64,000 bases of DNA from assembly GCF_004027225.2 (NCBI RefSeq), contig NC_044297.2, forward strand, positions 657,569-721,568. Reading direction: 5' to 3'. Both the position numbers and the translations under genes were made by a program. Under the pieces are notes generated by a model. That model was given only the letters and a program-made list of their open reading frames with translations, made no database searches and had not been told where the DNA came from. This DNA comes from Strigops habroptila (taxonomy: Eukaryota; Chordata; Aves; Psittaciformes; Psittacidae). This document shows, piece after piece, positions 1-12,534 of the stretch. How positions within the stretch are numbered: position 1 is the first letter of the stretch; each line of letters starts with the position of its first letter.

Positions 1-570
1 TTTGGCTTCAGCCCATCGCTGCTTGGCTCACAGCACACCAAGAAGCAGCCGCGTGCCTCCGCTGCTCTCTGCTCACTATAACTCTTCGTTACGGTGCGAG
101 TGCTGCGTGTTTCCAAGTGTTGGCCTTCTCTTTATTAAATGATGGCTTTATTTGGCCCTGGCCCCGTGTGCCAGAAGTGTTCTAAATGAAGAGCTGGGAT
201 TATCCGTAACGCAAACAGCTCCGCTCTGCAGCCTGAGAGCAAATGAAATGAAGGCGGCTCAATTGGATGATTGCTCTGAGCAATTGAAACCCAAATCCAT
301 CTTGCTGGGTTTGAGTCTCTCCTTTCCTCTTCTTGGTTTTTGGGTGTGTGTTTGCAAATGGATGCTCAAAGATGGTGTGTTTCTAAGTCATTTAAAACCC
401 ATTTTAAATGAGGGGATGTGCCTCACCGTGGCTCATTGCCGTGGTGCTGTAGGAGTGGAGAGGAGGATGCAGAGTCTCCTGGCCTTGTTGCAAGGGGAAT
501 TTAGGGGTGGGTTTTTTGGCATGTGAGCTCTGTGCGTAACTTCCCTAAACAGTCTGCAGGTCAGCTCCTA

Positions 571-886
571 GAAGGGGGCTACGACGGTGCTGGAGAGGGG
601 CTCTTCATTAGGGACTGTAGCGATAGGCAAAGGGGTGATGGGTTCAAACTAAAACAGGGGAAGTTCAGGTTGGATAGAAGTAAGTTCTTCCCTGTGAGGG
701 TGGTGAGGTGCTGGTACAGAGTGCCAAGAGAATCTGTGGCTGCCCCATCCCTGGTAGTGTTCAAGGCCAGGTTGGATGGACTCTTGGGTGACCTGGTTTA
801 GTGTGTGGTGTCCCTGCCTGCAGCAGGGGGGTGGAGCTAGATGATCTTAAGGTCGTTTTTAACCCAAACCATTCTATGTTTCTATG
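571..886 (+). repeat. CR1 LINE 3' fragment
   Basis: Diverged copy of a subfamily with a GATGGGTTCAAACT-type stretch (also in the 52088 copy), ending AACCCAAACCATTCTATG. Only the non-coding 3' end is present. Confidence 0.85.
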
Positions 887-1329
887 AGTAGAATTGTTTT
901 GGGCTCTAAGCTGGATGGGGTTTGCTCTCTGCTGGCAGCATCCCACCCAGAGTGTGCTGTCCCTGAGTTCCCATAGACAACTCCCGGTTAGTTACAGCTT
1001 CCTGCAGGTTGCTTTTGGTTTTGGGTATGCCAAACCCCACTGGTTATAAATAGCTGAGTAGTGCAAGGACAGCCTGGGATTCCCTCCTGAAAAGCACTTC
1101 CTAAGGGCGTTTGAGAAATTGCCAAGTTGTGCATGTGCTGGGTGTTGTCAGACAAGTGCTGTGATTTTCAGGCGGGTTCTGCTTTAATGTGCTTTGCTCT
1201 TAAAAGAGAAGGTGCTTGGGTTCTTTCCAAAGGGAAGCAGTGTTGAGATGCTGTCCTTGGAGATCCTGGCTGCAGCGTGGGGGATGGCAGAGGTACCTGT
1301 AGGTGAGTTTGCGTTTTCCACATAGCTCC

Positions 1330-1842
1330 ATGTCCAGCTCTGGGGCAACAACACAAGAGCGATGTGGAGCTGTTGCAGCGAGGCCAGAGGAGGCCCCGGA
1401 GCTGCTGCGAGGGCTGGAGCAGCTCTGCTCTGGAGCCAGGCTGAGAGAGCTGGGCTGGGGCAGCCTGGAGAAGAGAAGGCTCCTGAAGGGGAGACCTTAG
1501 AGCAGCTCCAGTGCCTAAAGGGGCTCCAGGAAACCTGGAGAGGGGCTTTGGACAAGGGCCTGGAGGGACAGGACAAGGGCAATGACTTTAACCTGCCAGA
1601 GGGGAGATTGGGATGAGCTCTGAGGCAGAAGCTCTTCCCTGTGAGGGTGCTGAGGCGCTGGCACAGGGTGCCCAGAGAAGCTGTGGCTGCCCCATCCCTG
1701 GCAGTGTTCAAGGCCGGGTTGGACACAGGGGCTTGGAGCAACCTGCTCTAGTGGAAGGTGTCCCTTCCCATGGCAGGGGGTTGGAGCTGGATGAGCTTTA
1801 AGATTCCTTTTAACTCAAACCATTCCAGGATTCTATGGTTCT
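1330..1842 (+). repeat. CR1 LINE 3' fragment, about 510 bp
   Basis: One of the longer copies. It starts in the CTCTGGGGCAACAACAC stretch and runs through the GGAGAAGAGAAGGCTCCTGA and CAGCCTGGAG blocks to a diverged ATTCTATGG end. Confidence 0.9.
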
Positions 1843-4645
1843 TTTAGGGTTGTAACGGGTCCAAAAAATGAGACTGTGTTTTGGGTGGAATTTTGTGGCC
1901 TGCATGGGTGGAAGTAAAGTGGCTTTAAGCCACAAATTTGTTGTTCTGGGAATGTGAAAGTAAAATGTGCTCTGGGAATCTTTATGGCTTGCAACTGAAT
2001 TTACACCCCACTGCTGCAAAGGAAAAGCACAGGAAGGACTGTGGTGGCTTGTCCACTGCTGGTCAAGGCAGGGCAATGGCCAAGGGTCCTGCCAGCACCT
2101 CAGTGACATCCGAGGAGCGCACCGGCTTTGCCTCCTCTCCCTCGGTGCAGGCTGCCGGAGGAAGGGCTTGATTAGATAATTGCATCATGAGCAGCTCCAA
2201 CAACTGTCAGGATGGATAAAGCTCCCGAAGGCAGGAGATAGAAAAGACCTTGATTATTTCCATGGTTTTCGAAGCTAGGAAAGGCCACTGGGATGGGGAA
2301 GGGTTGAAGGGAAGGCGGAAATGGCCGGAGGATGGAGGCAGAGGGGAGTTGGAGTTGATTTATAGGCAGACACAGTCATCTTCTGATGTTTTCCACTTCA
2401 GTTTTGCCCCCTGAGGAAGCGCAGGTGGCGGATATTGCATTGATCATCGCATCCCTCGGTGCCCCGCTGGGGTTTGGGACCAGCAAAGCTGCTCTGTCCT
2501 TGGCCCAAACTGCTTTTGTTTCCTTTGTACACGACTGGGTTTGTTTGTATTTTGTTTTCAATTGGGTTCCTCCCTGTGGCTGCTGCTTTTCCTGCAGCAG
2601 ATGAGTCAGTTGTGCAGCGAGTTCAAGCTGAGACTGCTGTTGGGACAAAGCACATCTAGGGCAAAATAGCATTGTAAAGGGAAACAACCACAGGACCACC
2701 TGATCCAGCCCCATCCAGGGTTAGGCAGGAATGCTAAAATTAGTGCCAATCCTTATTTTATTTTTTGGAAAAGAGGGGGTTTGGTCACAGCAGGCATCTC
2801 ATACACAGATCTGCCCTTGCGGCTGTGCAGTGCTGAGCTTGGTGGCTGTGTTTTATCCACCAAGGTTTGATTAGTGCTGACATCAATGACTTGCAGTTCT
2901 AATTTATCTTAGTAACTGGAGCTTTTTGTTCAACTGGTCATTAATGGCAATTAATAGTTGCCCTGGGTGCTGCACCTTTGGCATCCACCCCAGATAAACC
3001 GCTGCTAACAGTGGTTTTCTGTCTAGAACACACTTTTCTAATTGCGGACTTCATCTTTGGCAACATGGCCAAACTGATGTCTTTGTCCAGATGCTTGTCA
3101 GGATTTGATGTCTCCTGGTTTATGAACGAACAAGGGATTTAGAAAACCTCTGGAGCTTTTATTACCGCAATAGAGGAGGTAGCTCCTGGTACTGGTGCTA
3201 TCAATCCATACTGGGTTGCAATAGGAATTCTGGTGGAAAAGCTGCTCGGGTGACTCATTTTGTGTTGGGCATTTCTGCCTCCCATAGTAAATGCTTCTAA
3301 AGCTCTATCTGCAAGTTGTTTAGTGCTTATTTTCCCAGCTGTGTGAGGGCTGGACTTGCATCGATCGAGTAAGCATCACTGACTGCAGCAGGGATGCAGA
3401 GCGGTGAAGCTATTGCTAAAGCAGCTGGTGGTGGTTTGGGGTGTAAGAGGGGAAAAAAGTCTTAAGGAAATTGAGTTATATTTTGACAGTGAAATTCAGT
3501 CCTGGGTGATATTCAAATGTTAAGGGGAGGAGTAAGGCTGGAAGGTGGCTGCAGCTCTTGCAGTCCCAGCTGCTCTCTATCATTTAGGTGTAGAAGGTGC
3601 AAGGGTTTGGGGGCAACAGGACTGTTGTCCATGGGATGAATAATGCTGGTTTAGACCTGATTTCATCACTGCTGCGTTATCCTCTGGCACAGACTCTGCA
3701 GCCCATGTGAGCCCACCCAACCACCTCAGCGGAAGGGGAATGGAGACTGAGCACTTATCCTCTTTCAACCTGTAGTAGGAATATAGTAGGTCTGTTTAGA
3801 GACCTGCTGCTAACAAGAAACTGAATTCAGCTTACTGATGCTGCATCTCAAAATGGGTTTAAACTAGCAAATTGGTGCAGTCTTTGTGGGGGAGCTTTTC
3901 CCTCCCTGGACAGAGGCTGCAGGAAGATGACTTCAAGGGAGGATGGCTATTCTTAGCAATAAGCTATTCAGTCTGAATTTCCTCATGCTTGGCCTGGAAA
4001 TATCTTGGAGCTTGACTGACACATCCAAGGAAGCAGCAACTGAGGGATTAAAAGGATTTATGCATTTACTGTAGAGACACTGGAGTTGGCTGTTAACTGT
4101 ACTCAGTGCTTGGATGCTGGGCAGCTGTGGGTTCATGTGCTTTCTGCTCTGCTGAAGACGTGTGTGGTGGTAACTGGGGCTTTTGGTATCTCCTCAGAGC
4201 TTCCCGTGTATTTTGGAGGCTCTAAAACTTAGATGAGCAGCACTAAATAGGAGTTAAAAGGCACTGAGAACTGAGATGATCCTTTATTGCTCATTTTTGT
4301 TACTGTTCTGCTGTCTCTGAGCAGGTTTCAGGCTGTGCCCACCAGCAAAAGCAACGTTTTGGAGGTGGAATAAATCTTCTCCATTTATTTGGCCAGCAGA
4401 GATTCTCTTCTCTTCCCTGATTTGTTTTATTTTCTGCTCCCACACACACAGATTTTACGACAGGTTTCTGGCTGTGAATCCCTTCTCCTGCCGGGATATC
4501 AAGTGAGGAGATCCTGCTACTACTTAGTGCAAAGAGGAGCTGTTGAGAGCTGGTATTGCTCAGCTTTTAGCTGGCTTTTAACAACGTGTATGATGAGAAA
4601 CAGCAACTTTAGAAGCCCTGGTCTGATCCCTGCGGGACCAGGTAG

Positions 4646-5166
4646 TTAAACTTAAAAGAAGAGTTAGACAAAGAGAAAAATCAGGCTAACTGCTTGCAAT
4701 TAGCCCTGAAAGAGCAACTCCTGGCAGAGAAAAGCACCTCTCCACAGGCCGAGAGAACAATTGAATACCTCAAAGTGACCTGGAATAGGCGAGACTAAGG
4801 TTGGAAAAGTTAAAGGTTCCTGCCAGAATATACTCAGAAAAGGGGAAAGGACGAATTCCCACAGATTACCACCAAGGAGGTTCCGTTACTGCTATGGAAT
4901 TAGCTAAACTTGAAAAGGAACTCGGTCAGACTCCAATGGAATCAGAAACGGTGTATGTTTGGAGACTATCTCTCTCTGGAGGAGATCAGATTTTACCAAG
5001 TGAGAAGGAAGTTGAGGGATATTGGGGGACCACTGTGCACCCTGGCCCTTTACTCAAAGAGCAGCTTGTTGGGCTGGAGGACTTAACCCTTTGGAAAGGG
5101 GAGATCCCCTCACCATCACAGGGACAGTCGGACCCTGACACAACCCTGTCCTGGCTTGAGCTGTAA
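4646..5166 (+). pseudogene. Decayed endogenous-retrovirus gag-like fragment
   Basis: Seen: a frame beginning at 4646 reads through a charged, coiled-coil-like stretch (LKEELDKEKNQ onward) to a TAA at 4796. A second frame, shifted relative to the first, continues from about 4801 to 5166 with YVWRLSLSGGDQI and EVEGYWG. Inferred: the second stretch resembles Gag-like proteins of avian endogenous retroviruses, which often show a coiled coil before this type of segment. The frame break and internal stop mean no intact product. No LTRs, protease or polymerase were seen nearby, so this is a small isolated remnant. The family assignment is from memory and only moderately secure. Confidence 0.45.
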
Positions 5167-6641
5167 CAGTTCTTTGTCTCACGTTCTGTGATTAATATGT
5201 CATTCAGATCTGGTTTTCCCTGCTCTCCATCCTTATGGCTGAATTAACATCATCACTGTTGCATTGAAAACATGAGGCTCAGCTCCAGAACATGGAAAAG
5301 ACCTAAAAAGACTTCTTTTTAAGCTGTTGAATTAGTATTTCTGTTTCTAGGTCTCGGGTGCCTGGGAAATGGCTAAGCCTGGGAGACTTTTGGGTAGAGG
5401 GAGGGATTAAACAGAGCTGTGCTATTACAGGAACGTAAATGAATTGACTCTAACTGCAGCCCATAGGGCTGTACACCACCTTTGTGAAGCACACTGCTTC
5501 CTTGAGACCCTATCGAGGAAAACCCAGCCCTGAAGTCCCGGGTGTGCAGACCATGAACTTGTGAAATCACTGGGCTCTGCTCAACCCAACCTCTTGTTCT
5601 AGTTGTGGGTTTTCTAGAGGCAAAATGCCCATTTCCACATTATTTGAGGTGCTCAGAAAGCAAGGACAAGGGAATGTGTGGGTCATGACTTTTACATTTC
5701 TCCTATAGGTTGTTGCTCTCCCTATATAGCATCCTCTATCATCAATGCTGGCTTTGGGCAGCTGGTCCCTATTGCCAACGCTGGGCACTAATACTGAGCT
5801 ACCTGGATCCTTGATATGCTTGGGAGGGTATTTTTTAGGTCCCTAATTTCTTGAAGGCTTGAGAAGGAGCAGTGTTCCATGGCTGGGCTGAGCAATGTTT
5901 GTGTGTCACCAGGGCTGTAAACTGGGCTTTTGTGGTTGGAGGAAAAACCAGAAACTATTCTGGAGTTTGAGCCAGAGGCTCAAAATTGAGGGGTTTTATT
6001 CCACTAGAGGCTTGGCTTTGTCGCGATTCCCATATGATGGGATGTGCTGGTCCAGGGTTGGTCGTGTGTTGACGGGAAGGAGTTTGGAAAGAGCTGTATG
6101 TCTCCTTACAAGCCACAGACTCGATGGATCTTCTCCAGTTCCTAGGCTATACATGAGCAGTTTAACCACACATTGAGCATCAAAATCTCTCTGCAATATC
6201 TGCTGTGATTTAGTGCAGAAAGATGCAGCTCTCTGCAATGCTGGTTGATGTTGCATCCATCCTCCCCATCATAACAGCACAGATGATCCTGCAGGACAGT
6301 CTGTGCTGGAAAAGCCAAGCAAATCACCCTAGGAACGTTCACTGGGGATGGAATGAGGGCTGGTTGACGGTGGTGGCTCCCAGGCTGAGTGAATCATAAC
6401 AGGCTTTGAGACTTCAAGAAGCTTTTGGGCTTTAAAAGAAGAAAATCTGCACAATTCAGGAGGAGGGAAAAAGCAAGGCAAATATCTGCCCAAAATAATT
6501 TGTGGGTGATTAAACCTGTCTCACTCCACTTGAGAATGGAAGGGAAAGGTTGTTTCTTTCTCCAAGCTGCTGGGTGATTTCTGCAGCCCAATGACTTTAT
6601 TACTCAGTGTATTTGGTCAGGTATCTCGTGGCAGTGGATTA

Positions 6642-6734
6642 AATCATAGAATCAACCAGGTTGGAAAAGACCTTTAAGATCAAGTCTGACCTTTACCGCA
6701 GCATTGCCAAGGCCACCACTAACCCACGTTACTG
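6642..6734 (-). repeat. Short CR1 LINE 3' tail
   Basis: Begins AATCATAGAATCAACCAGG, the reverse complement of a CR1 3' end, then a GGCCACCACTAACCC stretch. It is related to the 22231 copy. Confidence 0.8.
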
Positions 6735-8367
6735 AGGGGAATAACCACAGCAGAGATTAAACCTCAGCACAGGATGAGGAATGGGTATGATGGGAGAACT
6801 GCAGCATATCCATCCTCATTTCCCAAGTGGAGACATGGGTCTGGACCCCACACAGACTGTGAGGTTGAGGTACAGGGGGGTTATTTGTAGGTTTTGGGTT
6901 ATTTTTAGTGTTGGGGATGCATGGAATGAGTTCATTTGCTGTGGGTTAATTACTGAGGCTTCCTAATGGAGTGAACTGCAATGATACAGTGTTTTGGAAA
7001 GAGTCTTTGGGGCTGTGGCTTCCCAAGTGGGAAGCGCTGCAGGGAGCATAGGAAAAGGAATCAAATCCCTGTTTTTCTGACTTTTATGGACTAATAAATC
7101 TTTTTTTAAGAACAAAAAAAGCCAGGAAAAGGCAAAGCTGACACCGATGAGCTACAACTTCATCTTTGTTTTGCTATTAACTTCTGTGCTGGCAAAACCT
7201 GATGTCTTGGGGCTGTAAGCCCAGCAGTCTCTGTACACTTTGGTGTGTGCTAGCCCAAATTATAAGTGATATTTTGCTGAAGCTCTGTCAGATGTCCCAC
7301 TGTGTCCATTTTTAACCCTGCTGAGCTCTGCATTTGCACCCATCAGCTCCAGCACTGAGGCTCAGCAGAGGAATGGTCCAGAAAAGGAGACACCAAGATA
7401 GTTAAAACTGGGGGAATGGGGGCAGTAAAGAAGTGACCCCAGTGAATTGGGACTTCTGGAAGGAAGCAGAAACTCTGGGCACCCATGAACTTGCAAATGC
7501 CCAGCAGAAAGCAATGCTGTCCTACCTTCTCTAATGAAGTTACAGGGCTCCGAGCTGCAGAGGCTGGGAGGATCAGCCACTTCCCAAGTGGATAATAAAC
7601 TTCCCAAGGGATATAACAGTGCAGGTTTGTGGAGGACTGCTCTGTCCCATGCTATTAGAAATGATGCTCTGCAGACTGCTGCTGACCCAGGGAGATGCTT
7701 GAGTGTGACTGAACCAAAGGAGCAAGCGATTCCTCATCTCCACATCACTTTTCTCACGAGCATGGGCACGGTGGCTGCAGCGTGATGCTGATCCTGGCAC
7801 CTCCAAGTCCTGCTCCCCATCCTCCTCGTGTAATCAGTGTTTTACAAATCAGCAAATTGCACACTGATGTTTTGGGTTTATTCTTGCTCATCATCTTCCA
7901 GCATCGCTTGCTTATTATCTTAACTCCTTGGAGCCATTTCTCCTCCCACCCCCCTGCTGCTCACTTTGTTCTTTATAGCTGCCACACTCGCAGTTGTAGC
8001 AAACCAGCTGTGCTGTGGCTTGCAGCAGCAAAGAAGAACCCCCACTTTAATCACTGCCTGCCCAGGAAAGGAAAATAGCGGCCAAGCTGTCATTTGAGTA
8101 ATGCAATTTTACCACGGAAGGTCTTTTCATTTGCTGCTGTTTATTGAACAGGTTAGTGCTTTCAGCTGCTGCAGGAGGGGGTAGCAACACTGAGGGAAGT
8201 AGGGATTGTGGGTTCTGGTGCTTAAATATAGCTTGGACTTGGTGTGCAGTGTGTAGGGTTTCATTTGGAAACTGGCAGCTTGGTTTATTAATGGGCCAAT
8301 AAAGAAAAGCAATTCCCGTGTGTGGCTCGAGCATCGGGTATACAAGGCATTGGGCTAATTTTCAGTT

Positions 8368-9003
8368 TCATAGAACCATAGACTGGTTTGTGTTGGAAGG
8401 GAGCTTAAGGCTCTTCCAGTTCCAACCCCCTGCCACGGGCAGGGACACCTTCCACTAGAGCAGGTTGCTCCAAGCCCCTGTGTCCAACCTGGCCTTGAAC
8501 ACTGCCAGGGATGGGGCAGCCACAGCTTCTCTGGGCACCCTGTGCCAGCGCCTCAGCACCCTCACAGGGAAGAGCTTCTGCCTCAGAGCTCATCTCAATC
8601 TCCCCTCTGGCAGGTTCAAGCCCTTCCCCTTGTCCTGTCCCTACAGGCCCTTGTCCAAAGCCCCTCTCCAGGTTTCCTGGAGCCCCTTTAGGCACTGGAG
8701 CTGCTCTAAGGTCTCCCCTTCAGGAGCCTTCTCTTCTCCAGGCTGCCCCAGCCCAGCTCTCCCAGCCTGGCTCCAGAGCAGAGCTGCTCCAGCCCTCGCA
8801 GCATCTTTGTAGAGGGGCAGAATCCCCTCCCTGACCTGCTGCTAATGCTCTGGGGGTGCAGCCCAGCACACGGGGGGGTTCTGGGATCAAGCACACACTG
8901 AAGCCACGTCATGAGGAGCTTCTCCTCACTCAACACCCCCAAGTCCTTCTTCTCAGGCTGCTCTATCCTGTGTTTGTGCTGGGGATTGCCTGGACCCCAG
9001 GGT
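8368..9003 (-). repeat. CR1 LINE fragment, longest copy (about 640 bp)
   Basis: Begins TCATAGAACCATAGACTGG and runs through to a CAACACCCCCAAGTCCTTCT stretch and GTGTTTGTGCTGGGGATTGC, both typical of more internal CR1 sequence. Compared with the 20344 copy it lacks roughly 110 bp after CTCGCAGCA. Confidence 0.9.
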
Positions 9004-10198
9004 AGGACTTACTTAAGGTCCTCTCCATCCTTCTGGGGTGGCACAGTTGCATCTGCAAAGCTAAAGCTGGCTCAGTTGAGTGGCAGTCGGGTTCCTGGGC
9101 TTGCTGAGCTCCCTGTGCCAGTGATTTGCAATTAATATGCCGGGAGCCCCGCTCGGGGGAAGCAGCAGCATCTTTATTGCAGGCACTTGGTATGCTGGCT
9201 GCATGCAGAGCAGACCAAAGCACCACCATGGGCACATTAACAGCACAGCTTGGTCCCTCGGAGGGTTTAATGTGTTCTCCTGCAGCCTCAGGGTTTGGTT
9301 TTACTGGATTGTTATAGGAAACTTTCTGCCTTTAAAGCTTGGGGTGATTTGTGGGGTGGGAAGGGAATCCTCTGGGCATCCTGCAATGGAAAACCTTTCT
9401 CCAGCAGCAGCATCACCTCCTTGAATGGCCTCAAACCCCCAAAGTTTGGCTGCTGGTTGATGTCCAGTGGTTTGAACAGCCACTGTTGGTCCTGAGCACT
9501 AAACACCAGCTGAGTCATTTCTTCCAGTGGTTAATGATTGCTTGGCCCTGATGCTTCCAGGAATGATGTCATGTTAATGATTAAACCCCCTAAATAAGGG
9601 TTTACTCCTTCCCCATGTGCAAAGCCACCCCCTGACCCTCCCCAGCTCCAGAGGGGGGGGAATATATACAGGAATAAACCCATCCTGTTCCCATCACCCT
9701 TCCTGCTCCCTCCATACCCTGGCAGCATCATGCTGCAGCGATGGTAAATAAAGCAAAGCTTCATAGTCCTGTTTAAATGCAGGATTTATTCCACTCTATG
9801 TTAAGCTTTCTAAGTGCTACTCCTGCCTCTCCCTCATGTCCAGCTGGGTTGTGCATTATTCAGCCATTATACATTAGTATGAATAAATGGGTGCTTTCAG
9901 GTCCTGCCTATTTAACTCTAAGTGCATCTCTAGAGACGGAAGCAGAAAGTGTCCATATGCATTTGTGCTGCAGGAAGAGCACTTGTTCTTCATGATCTCC
10001 TTTGCAGAAAGAAAAGCACAGCATAAAATGTTACTCACTTGGAGAAAAACAAGTTAATGTAAAGATTTCTGGGTGTCTGGTGAAGGGAAAATGCTGAATT
10101 CCTGCTGGTGTATGTGAGGGTGGGAGCTGCAGAAGGACTTGCCACTGCTTTTGCGCACGTGCTTTTGTCTGAATGAAGGTATTTAAGCTTCCCAAGGG

Positions 10199-10479
10199 AA
10201 GAAGTTCTTCCCTGTGAGGGTGCTGAGGCCCTGGCACAGGTTGCCCAGAGAATCACAGAATAGTTTGGGTTGGAAAGGACCTTAAGATCATCTAGTTCCA
10301 ATCTCTTGCCATGGGCAGACGCTGTGGCTGCCCCATCCCTGGCAGTGTTCAAGGCCAGGTTGGACACAGGGGCTTGGAGCAACCTGCTCTAGTGGAAGGT
10401 GTCCCTGCCCGTTGCAGGGGACTGGAGCTGGATGAGCTTTAAGCTCCCTTCCAACCCAAACCGTTCCGGGATTCCATGA
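10199..10479 (+). repeat. CR1 LINE 3' fragment carrying a nested CR1 insertion
   Basis: A plus-oriented copy split after TTGCCCAGAG at 10250 and resumed at about 10319 with ACGCTGTGGCTGCC. The intervening 68 bp are an opposite-strand CR1 tail, listed separately. Confidence 0.88.
10251..10318 (-). repeat. Nested, severely truncated CR1 tail
   Basis: Reads AATCACAGAATAGTTTGGGT and onward to CTTGCCATGGGCAG. This is the reverse complement of the last roughly 68 bp of CR1, placed inside a plus-oriented CR1. Confidence 0.82.
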
Positions 10480-11374
10480 ATTTTTAAGGGGAATAAGACA
10501 TCCTTGATTGATGCATGGGACCACCGCGCACCAGCAATGCTCTCTGCCCGAGTTCCAAGTGACAGCGACAATCAGCGCTATGGCAAGGCAACTTCTTTCT
10601 GGAGCATCCTGATGGTGTTGTACAGAGGTACCTGGAGGATTTTATTCCTGTTCCCATCCCTGCAGGCACAACTATTTTTAGGAGTGAGTTGTGTGGCGTA
10701 ATTAACCACGTGCGGAATATCGGGTGTTAATTACTGATGGGGAAATGGTGCTGGGAAAGAGCCTGTGATGTGATGTGCTTGCAGTGTTCTGCCCTGACTT
10801 ACACTGCCAGAGGGCTGCGGTTTGCCTGTGGCTCTGGAGGAGGGGAGAGAGCCTGAAATTACTGGTAAAACCTCCAATGAGATGAAGTGAAATGTGGCTT
10901 CAAATTAACATGGAAATTTTAGGCATTACTTATAGACCTGATGGGTTTAAGTCTGGTTTAAATCTGCTGCTTTGGACATCTGTTAGCTGTGTCACTGCCT
11001 GGTTGTGAGAGAAATAATCTTTTTCCCTTGCTCTTTTGCACAGTAAGTTGAGTTCTGAATTAGCGTGCAGCAAACATTCTATCAATAGGTGAATGCACAG
11101 CATGTTAGTCACCAAGTGCTATGATTTCTCTGTGCAACGAGTTGAAAAGAAGCCCTGACTCTCCTGTGCCAGTGCAGTGTCAAACCTGACAGAGGTTAAA
11201 AACCCAGAGAATCACAAGGGCAAGTGGGTATTGTTCTTTTAATTGACTGTTCTCCTGGCTGAGGTATCCTTCAAAACCACAGAAAGGATGGAGGAACGAA
11301 ATCACATCTCCCCAGATGTCTCTTGTTCAATGCTGGCTGTTGGGGGTTCTTATTCCAAGCAAAGGTTGGTAAAA

Positions 11375-11629
11375 CTGTGGAGCTGTTGAGTGAGTCCAGA
11401 GGAGGCCATGGAGATGCTGCGAGGGCTGGAGCAGCTCTGCTCTGGAGCCAGGCTGAGAGAGCTGGGCTGGGGCAGCCTGGAGAAGAGAAGGCTCCTGAAG
11501 GGGAGACCTTAGAGCAGCTCCAGTGCCTAAAGGGGCTCCAGGAAACCTGGAGAGGGGCTTTGGACAAGGGCCTGTAGGGACAGGCCAAGGGCAATGGCTT
11601 TAACCTGCCAGAGGGGAGATTGAGATGAG
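11375..11629 (+). repeat. CR1 LINE fragment lacking its 3' end
   Basis: Matches the upstream part of the other copies as far as GGGGAGATTGAGATGAG, then stops. The usual last roughly 240 bp are missing. Confidence 0.88.
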
Positions 11630-12440
11630 ATCTCTGCTGTCACCCTTGCAGCCTATATATTAAAAGGAAAGGGACATGATCTCTTCTGCTACGTCTGCTA
11701 TAAGCTGGGTTAAGCATGGCCTCTGCATTCTTCGGTACAGCCCTGAGCTGCTGTTATTTCTTCAAACCCTGCTTTAAATTCTCCATTTGGCTTCCCCAGA
11801 GAGAAGCAGCATCTTCCTCCCAGGAGGGTTTGAACCACTTCCCAGGCCACGAGCTGCATTGCAGATAATGCTTCTTTTTCTTCCCATCTCTGACCCACAA
11901 GGAGTCAAGCTGCAGATACAAAGAGTGCTCCTCTGCATCCTCAGAGACCACCTGCAGACACAGCTTTTCCAGTCGCCTCTTTTTGCTCTTAGTTAAACAT
12001 CAGTTTTACACTCTCTAGTACTGTGGTTGTACAGCCATATAACTGTTCCCAGGAACCATGCGGTCTCCTGGTGCTGGTTTCCTGCTCCTCACACCTTTTC
12101 TTCCAAGCATTAAACCTCACTGAGCCTGGGTGTAATCACTTCTCTTTCCTTCTTCCTATTTATGCAAGCACCGGGCAGCTCAAGGTGGTGTTGAAAGGGA
12201 GGTGTTACACGCAGTAGCAAGATACAACAGGTAAATCGGGACATCCCTGGGCTCCAAGCGACTGCCTGGGGGGCATCTATCCCTGTTCTGGCTAGATTTT
12301 GGGCTGCCACTTCCCCCTTTCCTGCTGCAGGATTACAACAGGCTCTTTCAGCCCTGATTGCAATACATTTGCTGTTAAAAACTTGCTACAGATCAAATTA
12401 TACGCCAATCACTGGAATAATTATTAGAGTAAACCTACTT

Positions 12441-12534
12441 CAACCTGCTCTAGTGGAAGGTGTCCCTTCCCGTGGCAGGGGGTTGGAACTGGAGGAGCTT
12501 TAAGCTCCCTTCCAACCGCGGTTCTGTGTGATTG
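12441..12534 (+). repeat. Short CR1 tail just upstream of the tetraspanin start
   Basis: Begins CAACCTGCTCTAGTGGAAGG and ends at a diverged tail. It lies 232 bp before the start codon and so may be in or next to the promoter. Confidence 0.85.

Larger units (their letters stand above)
1..12534. other. Upstream intergenic region, no gene recognised
   Basis: I found no splice-bounded coding exon or RNA gene here. Open frames are short and uncorrelated, or lie in repeats. It contains the CR1 pieces and the gag-like fragment listed separately. The 2380-2600 and 4389-4649 frames look superficially coding but match nothing I know. Confidence 0.6.

Noticed and set aside
1184-1741. 185-codon minus-strand open frame
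   Set aside because: It lies almost wholly in a CR1 copy read antisense.
2386-2604. Frame after an AG at the end of a short pyrimidine-containing stretch, looking like a possible exon
   Set aside because: No matching donor or family resemblance, and no partner exons.
8465-8812. A recurring protein-like frame ([15 protein letters not shown] type) seen at about ten places on both strands
   Set aside because: It always coincides with the same stretch of CR1 3' sequence and reads antisense to the element. It is a repeat shadow, not a gene family.
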